The notes under the pieces are model-generated. The model searched no databases. It was not told the origin of the DNA and was given only the letters and a program-made list of their open reading frames with translations. A stretch of DNA of 6,038 nt from NCBI GenBank assembly GCA_039679885.1, contig JBDKUC010000179.1, positions 1 through 6,038 of the forward strand, written 5' to 3'. Of the stretch, positions 1 to 4,747 are shown piece by piece. This DNA comes from JAJFUI01 sp039679885. Lineage in GTDB: Bacteria > Planctomycetota > Planctomycetia > Pirellulales > Thermoguttaceae. The position numbers and the translations under genes were made by a program. The stretch's first letter is position 1. Each line of letters starts with the position of its first letter.

Positions 1-180
1 ACCCTCAATGACATGATCAAGCCGGCGATCGAGGCCGTGGAGAAGCAGGGGAAAGCCGCCGCGGTGGGGAGAGAACATGACGAAGCTCGAATGACGAAGG
101 ACGAAGGAAGCTCGAAGTCCGAAATCCGAAATCCGAAGGTCAGCCGCTGCACTTCACTGCGGATTCCTTTCATCGCATGA
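1..180 (+). CDS. nuoM: NADH-quinone oxidoreductase subunit M, C-terminal end (partial)
   Basis: This is the 3' end of a gene whose start lies before the window; frame 1 is the only plus frame open here. The first residues (TLNDMIKPAIEAVEKQGKAA) resemble the short helical tail after the last membrane segment of NuoM, a proton-pumping antiporter-like subunit of respiratory complex I. The identification leans on the position directly before nuoN, the usual order. The stop TGA (178-180) overlaps the nuoN start in ATGA, which suggests translational coupling. From about codon 24 the tail is low-complexity, charged sequence translated from a short-repeat tract (77-138), so the last ~35 residues are probably not ancestral NuoM sequence. 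Too little of the protein is present to test key residues. Confidence 0.72.
   Translation, partial: TLNDMIKPAIEAVEKQGKAAAVGREHDEARMTKDEGSSKSEIRNPKVSRCTSLRIPFIA
77..138 (+). repeat. Short-repeat tract in the nuoM 3' end, including three TCCGAAR heptamers
   Basis: Positions 77-117 hold imperfect repeats of ATGACGAAG and GCTCGAA words. Positions 118-138 hold three consecutive heptamers: TCCGAAA, TCCGAAA, TCCGAAG. The tract is purine-rich on the plus strand and unlike the flanking codon-structured sequence. It lies inside the open frame of nuoM and ends 38 bases before the nuoN start. I recognise this style of repeat from planctomycete intergenic regions, but its function is unknown to me. Confidence 0.7.
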
Positions 181-1811
181 CGACTGCCACACTACGCCTG
201 TTGCTGCCTGAAATCATGCTGGTCGCGATGGCGGTGGGGATCTACCTGGCCGGGGCGTTCTGGAACGCCCGCCGGGCGTGGAATTGGCTGGCCGGCGCGG
301 CGCTCGCGGCGGCGGCTTTTGCGCTGGCCCGGCAGACCGATACGACTGCGGCCGACGGCCTGCTCAACGTCGATGCGTTGGCTTGGCTGGGCCGCTGGGC
401 GTCGCTGGGGTTCGGTGTCCTGCTGTTGCTTGCGGCTTCGCGGCCGCTTGTGGCCGGCGCGGAATACGTCGGTTCGCTGTTGCTGGCCATCGCCGGGCTG
501 ATGCTTGTCGCCTCGGCCGCCGATCTGGTGCTTCTGTTCGTCGCGCTGGAACTGATCTCGATTCCCACCTACATCCTGCTCTATCTGGGACGGAGCGATG
601 CGGCCCATCAGGAGTCGGCCGCGAAGTACTTCTTCCTGAGCGTGCTGAGTTCCGCGCTGCTGCTCTATGGGTTCAGCTTCCTTTGCGGGATCGCCGGGTT
701 CGGCAAAGCGCCCGGTTCGCATGCGATGACTGCGCTGGCTGCCGTGCAGACGGCGATGCGAGAAGGGCTGGGCGGGACAAGGGGGCAGGGCGTTGCGTTG
801 ACCACGTTCGCAAAGCTGGCGTTGGTGCTGGTGTTTGCGGGGCTGTCATTTCGCATCACGGCCGTGCCGTTTCACTTTTACGCTCCGGATGTGTACGAGG
901 GGAACACGCATCCGAACGCGGCGGTTCTGTCGATCTTGCCGAAGGCCGCCGGCTTCGTCGCTCTGACGCGAATTCTGGTCGATGCGATGCCGGGCTTGGG
1001 GGCTTACGCTTGGCAACTGGTGCTGGTCATTTCGCTGTTGACGATGAGCGTCGGCAACGTGATGGCGCTCTGGCAGAACGACTTCCGCCGGCTCCTGGCC
1101 TATTCGTCGATCGCCCAGGCCGGCTACATGCTGCTGGCGCTGGCCGTCGCCATGGCCCACGGCTCGGCCGACGAGTGGAGCGGGCTTGGGGCCCTCTGGT
1201 TCTATCTCGTCGCGTATGGGCTGGCCACGATCGGGGCGTTTGCCGTGGCGGAATCTCTCGGCGCGGCGGACCGTCGCATCGACGCGATTGGCGAGCTGGC
1301 CGGGCTGGCTCGGCGCCGGCCTGTGGCCGCGGCCGTCCTGGCGATTTGCCTGCTGAGCCTGACCGGCGTGCCGCCGCTGGCCGGTTTTTGGGGCAAGCTG
1401 CTTGTCTTCGGCAGCGCGCTGAACGTCAGCGGCTCGAACGTCGCGGAGCAGGTTGTCAACCTGCCTTCGTCCCTCGGGCAGGTCGCCAATCTGCCCCACG
1501 CGATGCGTTGGTGGTTCCTTACGGCGGCGGTGATCGGCGTTCTGAACGCGGCCATCGCGGCGGCCTATTACTTGCGGGTTGCGGCTGTGCTATACTTTCG
1601 CACGCCTGAGGCGACGCATCGCTCCGAAGGCGGCCGCGGCCCCTGGATCGCCGCGGTGCTGTGCGCCCTGCTGCTGATCGGCATTGGCGCGTATCCGGGC
1701 CCCGTGATTGAAAAGGCGGCGGAAGCCGGGACTCCGCAGGGAGTCGCGCCGCCCGAGGGCTGGGCGCTCGAATGCCCCGTCGATTCTCCAGCCTTTTCCA
1801 CCAACCACTAG
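177..1811 (+). CDS. nuoN: NADH-quinone oxidoreductase subunit N
   Basis: NuoN is one of the three antiporter-like membrane subunits of complex I and takes part in proton translocation driven by NADH:quinone electron transfer. The 544-residue product is hydrophobic along its length. It carries the family landmarks: FVALELISIPTYIL with the conserved membrane glutamate at E125; VPFHFYAPDVYEG near 230-242; the broken-helix lysine K256 in LPKAAGF; DFRRLLAYSSIAQAGY near 302-317; and K407 in GFWGKLLVF. At the TM7 position where E. coli has Lys217, this protein has Arg226 (SFRITAVPFHFY). It is longer than the E. coli protein (about 485 residues). A repeat-derived stretch at residues ~424-441 lies in the loop after K407, and residues ~515-544 form a non-membrane tail. 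The ATG overlaps the nuoM stop and has no clear Shine-Dalgarno site, so coupled translation is likely. It is probably last in the nuo operon. Confidence 0.97.
   Translation: MTTATLRLLLPEIMLVAMAVGIYLAGAFWNARRAWNWLAGAALAAAAFALARQTDTTAADGLLNVDALAWLGRWASLGFGVLLLLAASRPLVAGAEYVGSLLLAIAGLMLVASAADLVLLFVALELISIPTYILLYLGRSDAAHQESAAKYFFLSVLSSALLLYGFSFLCGIAGFGKAPGSHAMTALAAVQTAMREGLGGTRGQGVALTTFAKLALVLVFAGLSFRITAVPFHFYAPDVYEGNTHPNAAVLSILPKAAGFVALTRILVDAMPGLGAYAWQLVLVISLLTMSVGNVMALWQNDFRRLLAYSSIAQAGYMLLALAVAMAHGSADEWSGLGALWFYLVAYGLATIGAFAVAESLGAADRRIDAIGELAGLARRRPVAAAVLAICLLSLTGVPPLAGFWGKLLVFGSALNVSGSNVAEQVVNLPSSLGQVANLPHAMRWWFLTAAVIGVLNAAIAAAYYLRVAAVLYFRTPEATHRSEGGRGPWIAAVLCALLLIGIGAYPGPVIEKAAEAGTPQGVAPPEGWALECPVDSPAFSTNH
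1448..1495 (+). repeat. Paired palindromic element inside nuoN (copy A)
   Basis: Two palindromic modules are separated by 11 bases. The first, 1448-1464, has arms GCAGGTTG and CAACCTGC around one base. The second, 1477-1495, begins GGCAGGT and ends ATCTGCC, with one G-T type mismatch between arms. In nuoN the element reads QVVNLPSSLGQVANLP, in the loop after the K407 helix, where family members have a short, variable linker. The 18-base word at 1448-1465 is identical, as its reverse complement, to 4478-4495 in the radical SAM gene, in the same orientation relative to the coding strand. Confidence 0.8.
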
Positions 1812-1839
1812 CCACTGCCCACTGTCCACTGCCCACTGC
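1805..1839 (+). repeat. Five tandem CCACTNN heptamers across the nuoN stop
   Basis: The units in order are CCACTAG, CCACTGC, CCACTGT, CCACTGC and CCACTGC. The nuoN stop codon TAG (1809-1811) is the end of the first unit, so the final residues of NuoN come from the repeat. The tract fills most of the 43-base gap before the next gene. It is a different heptamer from the TCCGAAR tract at the other end of nuoN. No terminator hairpin or T-tract is visible here, so read-through into the next gene is plausible. Confidence 0.8.
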
Positions 1840-1854
1840 CTACTTAATCCACCC

Positions 1855-2184
1855 ATGAAACCCGAAATCACCTACGACGACTTCTCGAAAATCGACCTGC
1901 GCATTGCGACCGTGCTGGCGGCTCGCGAGCACCCGAACGCGGACAAGCTGATGCTGCTTCAGATCAAGGTGGGCGAGGAGGAGAAGCAGATCGTGGCCGG
2001 CATTCGTGGCCATTACACGCCCGAGCAGCTTGTCGGCCGGCAGATCGTCGTGGTCAACAACCTTCAGGAAGCCATGCTCCGCGGCGAGGAATCGCACGGC
2101 ATGTTGCTGGCTGCCAGCGACTCGGCCGGCGTCGTCCTGCTGCGGCCCGACCGCGATTGCGAATCGGGGGCGGGGGTGAAGTAG
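1855..2184 (+). CDS. Free-standing tRNA-binding (Trbp111 / MetRS C-terminal-like) OB-fold protein
   Basis: The 109-residue protein corresponds to a single tRNA-binding OB-fold domain. This domain is found at the C terminus of many methionyl-tRNA synthetases and as the stand-alone proteins Trbp111 and YgjH, which are about 110 residues long and bind tRNA as dimers. Landmarks: YDDFSKIDLRIATVLAAREHPNADKL (7-32), QIVAGIRGHYTPEQLVGR (45-62), IVVVNNLQEAMLRGEESHGMLLAA (64-87) and VLLRPD (104-99 region, near the end). No synthetase catalytic HIGH or KMSKS motif is present, so it is not a MetRS. The open frame extends upstream to 1708, but that part overlaps nuoN and the heptamer repeats. ATG at 1855 begins exactly where family similarity begins. 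No Shine-Dalgarno site is evident; it may be co-transcribed with nuoN. The cellular role (tRNA chaperone or synthetase partner) is inference. Confidence 0.9.
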   Translation: MKPEITYDDFSKIDLRIATVLAAREHPNADKLMLLQIKVGEEEKQIVAGIRGHYTPEQLVGRQIVVVNNLQEAMLRGEESHGMLLAASDSAGVVLLRPDRDCESGAGVK

Positions 2185-2190
2185 CGCTGG

Positions 2191-2604
2191 TTACGAAACG
2201 TCGCGGAACACATCTTCGTCGGTCAGATAGCCGTGCGTTTTGGCCAGCGGCATGATTCGTCGCCGCAGCGATTCGAATTCCGCCAGCGCGCCGGACGGCC
2301 AGCACCTGGCGACCATCCGGGCAAACTGTTCGTTCGAGTCGGCGAGCCGTGCCACTCGCGGAAGAATGAGATCGAAGTGCAGCTCAAGGAGGTGTTCGAG
2401 CAGGCAGGTTGCGATTGATGAGCGGAGTTCTTCGTCCGGGTGTTGACCCCACCGTTCAGCAAACGACCAGATCGGCTCCGGCTCATCCTCGATGAATTCG
2501 CCAATCGCGATAATCGCCTTCCACCGCGGATCGGGTTTGCCTTCGGCCGCCGCTGTGCCGGGCAAGATCGTTTCGGCGTTCCGGATTGCGTCGTAAACGT
2601 TCAT
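2191..2604 (-). CDS. Conserved hypothetical protein, HEAT-like helical
   Basis: The 137-residue protein has no assigned function that I know. It reads as a string of amphipathic helices: RWKAIIAIGEFIED (28-40), EPIWSFAERWGQHPDEELRSSIATCLLEHLLELHFD (43-78), then LPRVARLADSNEQFARMVARCW (81-102). The pattern of tryptophans, the DEELRSSIATCLLEHLLE segment and the helical repeat spacing resemble HEAT-like small proteins scattered in many bacteria; this is recollection, not a search. No signal peptide, membrane segment or obvious catalytic motif is seen. The start at 2604 (ATG, NVYDAI) is preferred over an upstream extension to 2871, which would overlap the radical SAM gene on the same strand and is compositionally poor. 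It lies 74 bases downstream of the radical SAM gene on the same strand and could share its transcript. Its stop is six bases from the stop of the convergent tRNA-binding gene. Confidence 0.75.
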   Translation of the reverse strand: MNVYDAIRNAETILPGTAAAEGKPDPRWKAIIAIGEFIEDEPEPIWSFAERWGQHPDEELRSSIATCLLEHLLELHFDLILPRVARLADSNEQFARMVARCWPSGALAEFESLRRRIMPLAKTHGYLTDEDVFRDVS

Positions 2605-2678
2605 GGTTGGCAATGGGATGGCGTGCGCCTCAGTCCTTGCCTCCAACGATGTGATGTTGGCTGGCGCCCAATCGGCGG

Positions 2679-3821
2679 TCAATTCTGCTCGTTCTCCTGC
2701 GGGTGTTCTTTCTCGAGCGCCGCCTCCGCCGCCGATTGCCATTCCCGCTCGAGGTGCTTGCGGCCTTGGCGGATGCCGATGTGGTCCCAGGGGAGCGGGG
2801 CGTCGACGGGGCAGGGAACGTGCAGCGTCGTTTCGGGGTCGATGCCGGCGTCGGAAATCGCTTGCCACCAAAGCGCGGGCCGGAGTTTCTCAGCCCAGGC
2901 GTCGAACCGCGCGCCGCGCTGCCAAGCCAGTTCAATCGCCTGGCCCATGCGGCGGTCGCCGCGGCAGAGCATGCCCTCGAGCAGGCTCGCCTCGATGTCG
3001 TGGCAGCGGAGTTGCACGGTGCGGAATCGCTTGCGCTGGTACAGGAAGTCGTGCGCCCAGCGGAAGTATTCCCGCCGCTGCATGCCGTGCCACTGGAAGG
3101 GCGTTTGTGGCTTCGGCACGAAGTTCGACACATTGGCCACGACGTCGGCCGGCCGGCCGCGGACTTCGCGGCCAAGCTGCGAGATTCGCTCGGAAAGCTC
3201 GATGATCCCTTCGAGATCGGTCTCGCGCTCGCCCGGCAGGCCGCACATGAAATAGAGCTTCACACGCGAAAAGCCGTTCTCGAACGCTCGGCGGCAACCG
3301 GCCAGCAGGTTCTCGTCGGTGATCGGCTTGCCGATCTGGCGCCGCATGTCCTCGCGGGCGGCCTCGGGCGCCAGCGTCAGGCCGGAGTGGCGGTCGGTGT
3401 TGAGCAGCTCGCCGACCGCCCGCAACTGCTCGTTGATCCGCAAGCTGGGCAGCGAGATGCTGACTCCCAACGGGCGGAACGTTTCCTGGAGCCGGCGGAT
3501 CAGCTCGTCGAACTGCGGGTAATCGCTGCTCGAAAGCGAGAGGAGCGAGATTTCGTTGTAACCGGTGGTGCGATACTGTTCGACGGCCGCGCGGACGATC
3601 GACTCGACGCTGCGGAAGCGGAGCGGCCGTTTCAGGGTCGTGCTCTGGCAGAAGCGGCATCGGCCCGGACAGCCGCGCATGATCTCGATGGCGATGCGGT
3701 CCTGGACGCATTCGACGTAAGGGACGACCGGGGCGGTGGGCGGTGAGATGGCGTCGAGGTCAGGACGACCGCCGGCTCGATCGTCTTGGCAGGTTGATCG
3801 GTTTCGCCGGCAGGTCGACAA
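2679..3821 (-). CDS. Radical SAM protein, C-terminal fragment (catalytic barrel)
   Basis: This frame carries the catalytic half. The [4Fe-4S]-binding CxxxCxxC motif is seen in MRGCPGRCRFCQS, with the cysteine codons at 3669-3671, 3657-3659 and 3648-3650. Barrel segments follow: YNEISLLSLSSSDYPQFDELI, ISLPSLRINEQL, SGLTLAPEAAREDMRRQIGK and FSRVKLYFMCGLPGERETDLEGI. The C-terminal part has HGMQRREYFRWAHDFLYQR and ends HPQENEQN. Homology starts at DLDAISPP (3761); the 20 residues before it, from a TTG at 3821, are the shifted reading of the linker. In many bacteria a DUF2344 (TIGR03936) partner is fused or adjacent to this protein. Here the next gene downstream is the HEAT-like protein instead, so no such partner is seen in this window. 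Confidence 0.85.
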   Translation of the reverse strand: MSTCRRNRSTCQDDRAGGRPDLDAISPPTAPVVPYVECVQDRIAIEIMRGCPGRCRFCQSTTLKRPLRFRSVESIVRAAVEQYRTTGYNEISLLSLSSSDYPQFDELIRRLQETFRPLGVSISLPSLRINEQLRAVGELLNTDRHSGLTLAPEAAREDMRRQIGKPITDENLLAGCRRAFENGFSRVKLYFMCGLPGERETDLEGIIELSERISQLGREVRGRPADVVANVSNFVPKPQTPFQWHGMQRREYFRWAHDFLYQRKRFRTVQLRCHDIEASLLEGMLCRGDRRMGQAIELAWQRGARFDAWAEKLRPALWWQAISDAGIDPETTLHVPCPVDAPLPWDHIGIRQGRKHLEREWQSAAEAALEKEHPQENEQN

Positions 3822-4606
3822 CCTGGCCCAGGGTCAAATGACTGCGGCACGTAGGCGTAGGGCAGCCGGGCGGACATTTCGGCGAGCGCCGACTGACGGA
3901 CTCGGCGTGACTCGATAAAGCCGCGACCGGTGGTCGCGCCCTCTCGCGCATCCTCGGGCGCGACCAACGGTCGCGGCTTTATTTTCATCCACAAATCGCA
4001 GACTTCCGGCAGCGCCTCCTCGCCGTCGCCGATGACGAACAGGTCGATGAACCGGGCCATCGGCTCGGGGTTGGACGCGCACGGCCCGCCGGCGATCACC
4101 AGCGGGTGGTCCATGGTGCGATCTTGCGCGTGCAAGGGGATTCCGCCCAGGTCGAGCATCGTCAGCACGTTGGTGTAGCACAGGTCGTGCTGGAGCGTGA
4201 AGCCGACAACGTCGAACTCCTTCAGCGGCGTGAAGCTTTCGAGTCCGTAGAGCGGCAGCCGATGCTCGCGGAGCAACTGTTCGAAATCCTCGAGCGGCGT
4301 AAACGCCCGCTCGCAGGCCCAATCGTCCCGGCGGTTCATCACGTCATAGAGCACCTGGACGCCATGACAGCTCATGCCGATCGAGTAAGTGTCGGGGAAG
4401 CAGAGGCAGAGAGTTCCGCGCGAGGCAGATCGAGCGTCTGCCGTCTGGGGGACAGACTGGTAATCTGCCTTGTCTGGGGCAGGTTGACAACCTGCCCCAC
4501 GGTCTTTGCGCACGGCGTTCCATTCGCCGCCGATGTACTGGGCCGGCGTCTGCACCCGCGGCAGCAGGCGATCGACGATAATGTCCTTGAGAGCTTGATT
4601 ACGCAT
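3632..4606 (-). CDS. Radical SAM protein, N-terminal fragment (B12-binding-like domain)
   Basis: The start chosen is ATG at 4606 (RNQALKDIIVDRLLPRVQTPAQYIGGEWN), where family proteins begin; the frame stays open to a TTG at 4651. A weak AGGA lies just before 4606. Residues 65-205 form the Rossmann-type B12-binding-like domain: CFPDTYSIGMSCHGVQVLYDVMN, ERAFTPLEDFEQLLRE, LESFTPLKEFDVVGFTLQHDLCYTNVLTMLDLGGIPL, then PLVIAGGPCASNPEP and DLFVIGDGEEALPE. SARLPYAYVPQSF (245-257) is the usual bridge to the radical SAM domain. Three stretches look like repeat-derived insertions: residues 37-61, 209-231 and 259-273. True homology ends at about residue 281; the remaining codons to 3632 are out of frame (for example CAAVRADAASARARP, the shifted reading of the cysteine motif region). 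Confidence 0.8.
   Translation of the reverse strand: MRNQALKDIIVDRLLPRVQTPAQYIGGEWNAVRKDRGAGCQPAPDKADYQSVPQTADARSASRGTLCLCFPDTYSIGMSCHGVQVLYDVMNRRDDWACERAFTPLEDFEQLLREHRLPLYGLESFTPLKEFDVVGFTLQHDLCYTNVLTMLDLGGIPLHAQDRTMDHPLVIAGGPCASNPEPMARFIDLFVIGDGEEALPEVCDLWMKIKPRPLVAPEDAREGATTGRGFIESRRVRQSALAEMSARLPYAYVPQSFDPGPGCRPAGETDQPAKTIEPAVVLTSTPSHRPPPRSSLTSNASRTASPSRSCAAVRADAASARARP
3788..3829 (-). repeat. Degenerate paired palindromic element in the radical SAM linker (copy B)
   Basis: In gene sense it reads GGCCAGGTTGTCGACCTGCC followed by a second module ending CAACCTGCC. The first module is close to the nuoN and 4424-4498 copies (GGCAGGTTGTCAACCTGCC). It encodes roughly PGPGCRPAGETDQPA (residues 259-273), between the B12-binding-like domain bridge and the radical SAM barrel. 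It is more diverged than the other copies. The gene's frameshift lies about 20 bases downstream in gene sense. Confidence 0.6.
3915..3982. repeat. 68-base inverted repeat with 27-base arms inside the radical SAM gene
   Basis: The left arm 3915-3941 and right arm 3956-3982 are reverse complements at 26 of 27 positions, separated by a 14-base loop (3942-3955). Both outer ends carry ATAAAGCCGCGACC. Each arm is itself partly palindromic (GCGACC ... GGTCGC). As RNA it would form a very stable long hairpin in the middle of the reading frame. It is translated as residues 209-231 (IKPRPLVAPEDAREGATTGRG plus FI), exactly in the linker between LWMK and SARLPYAYVPQ, where family proteins normally have a short charged stretch. 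Confidence 0.9.
4424..4498. repeat. Three tandem GGCAG...CTGCC palindromes in the radical SAM gene (copy C)
   Basis: The modules are 4424-4442 (GGCAGATCGAGCGTCTGCC), 4451-4469 (GACAGACTGGTAATCTGCC) and 4476-4498. The last is a perfect 11-base-arm palindrome around one base, centred on GGTTGACAACC. The spacer word GTCTGGGG occurs at 4443-4450 and again at 4472-4479, so the cluster looks like a tandem duplication of a ~27-29 base unit that then diverged. It is 75 bases, 25 codons, and keeps the frame, encoding residues 37-61 (GAGCQPAPDKADYQSVPQTA and on). It sits between the N-terminal helix and the B12-binding-like domain. Confidence 0.85.
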
Positions 4607-4650
4607 GATTCCTACAATCGGAAATACCCGCAAATGGTGTCGCAGCTCCA

Positions 4651-4656
4651 ATTATG
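4651..4656 (-). promoter_or_regulatory. Possible -10 box for the radical SAM gene
   Basis: On the minus strand this reads CATAAT, five of six matches to TATAAT, 44 bases before the ATG at 4606. No convincing -35 element is present at 16-18 bases upstream. It is the best candidate in the 141-base divergent intergenic region for leftward transcription, but is weak evidence alone. Confidence 0.3.
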
Positions 4657-4710
4657 GCAGATCGCGGGGCGGCGAACCAGCGGCCATTTCTTGGGCGTGT
4701 GGGGCTAGCC

Positions 4711-4716
4711 TATAAT
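4711..4716 (+). promoter_or_regulatory. -10 box (TATAAT) for the isoaspartyl methyltransferase gene
   Basis: There is a perfect consensus TATAAT 31 bases before the ATG at 4748, in an otherwise GC-rich region. The -35 position (around 4688-4693, TTCTTG) matches the consensus poorly. Transcription from here would begin near 4723 and leave a leader of about 25 bases containing the Shine-Dalgarno site. Confidence 0.55.
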
Positions 4717-4732
4717 GAAGGAACATGATCGC

Positions 4733-4739
4733 TAAGGAG
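4733..4739 (+). promoter_or_regulatory. Strong Shine-Dalgarno site
   Basis: TAAGGAG ends eight bases before ATG 4748. This fixes the start of the methyltransferase gene and is the only textbook ribosome binding site in the window. Confidence 0.85.
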
Positions 4740-4747
4740 CCTATCGG

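Larger units (their letters stand above)
2679..4606 (-). pseudogene. B12-binding-domain radical SAM protein (TIGR03960-like), interrupted by a frameshift
   Basis: Two overlapping minus-strand frames together make one protein of the TIGR03960-like family: an N-terminal B12-binding-like domain followed by a radical SAM barrel. The first frame matches the family up to TIEPAVV (codons ending at 3764). Similarity resumes in another frame at DLDAISPPTAPVVPYVE (from 3761). The span from ATG 4606 to the stop at 2679 is 1928 bases, one short of a multiple of three, so a single missing base near 3762-3770 explains it; restoring it gives about 642 residues. No slippery heptamer is visible, so programmed frameshifting is not supported. 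Mutation, assembly error, or an out-of-phase event linked to the palindromic repeat just upstream in the gene (3788-3829) are all possible. The substrate of the family is unknown to me. Confidence 0.75.

Noticed and set aside
278..1609. 443-residue plus-strand open frame inside nuoN
   Set aside because: It is an out-of-frame shadow of nuoN: Arg/Gly-rich translation typical of GC-rich sequence, with no family motif, while the overlapping frame is unmistakable NuoN.
1708..1854. Upstream extension of the tRNA-binding protein
   Set aside because: It overlaps the nuoN 3' end and the heptamer repeats; family similarity starts right at ATG 1855.
2605..2871. Upstream extension of the HEAT-like protein
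   Set aside because: It would overlap the radical SAM gene on the same strand by nearly 200 bases and adds Arg/Pro/Gly-rich sequence without the helical pattern of the rest.
2603..3746. 347-residue plus-strand open frame opposite the radical SAM gene
   Set aside because: The minus strand here encodes clear radical SAM motifs. The plus frame is an antisense shadow with no recognisable domain or ribosome site.
3915..3982. Intrinsic terminator
   Set aside because: The hairpin is strong, but it is in the middle of a coding region, lacks a proper T-run on the gene's strand and has arms far longer than typical terminators.
4424..4498. CRISPR-like array
   Set aside because: Units are imperfect palindromes with 6-8 base spacers, only three copies, and lie in frame within a gene; this does not fit CRISPR repeat and spacer sizes.
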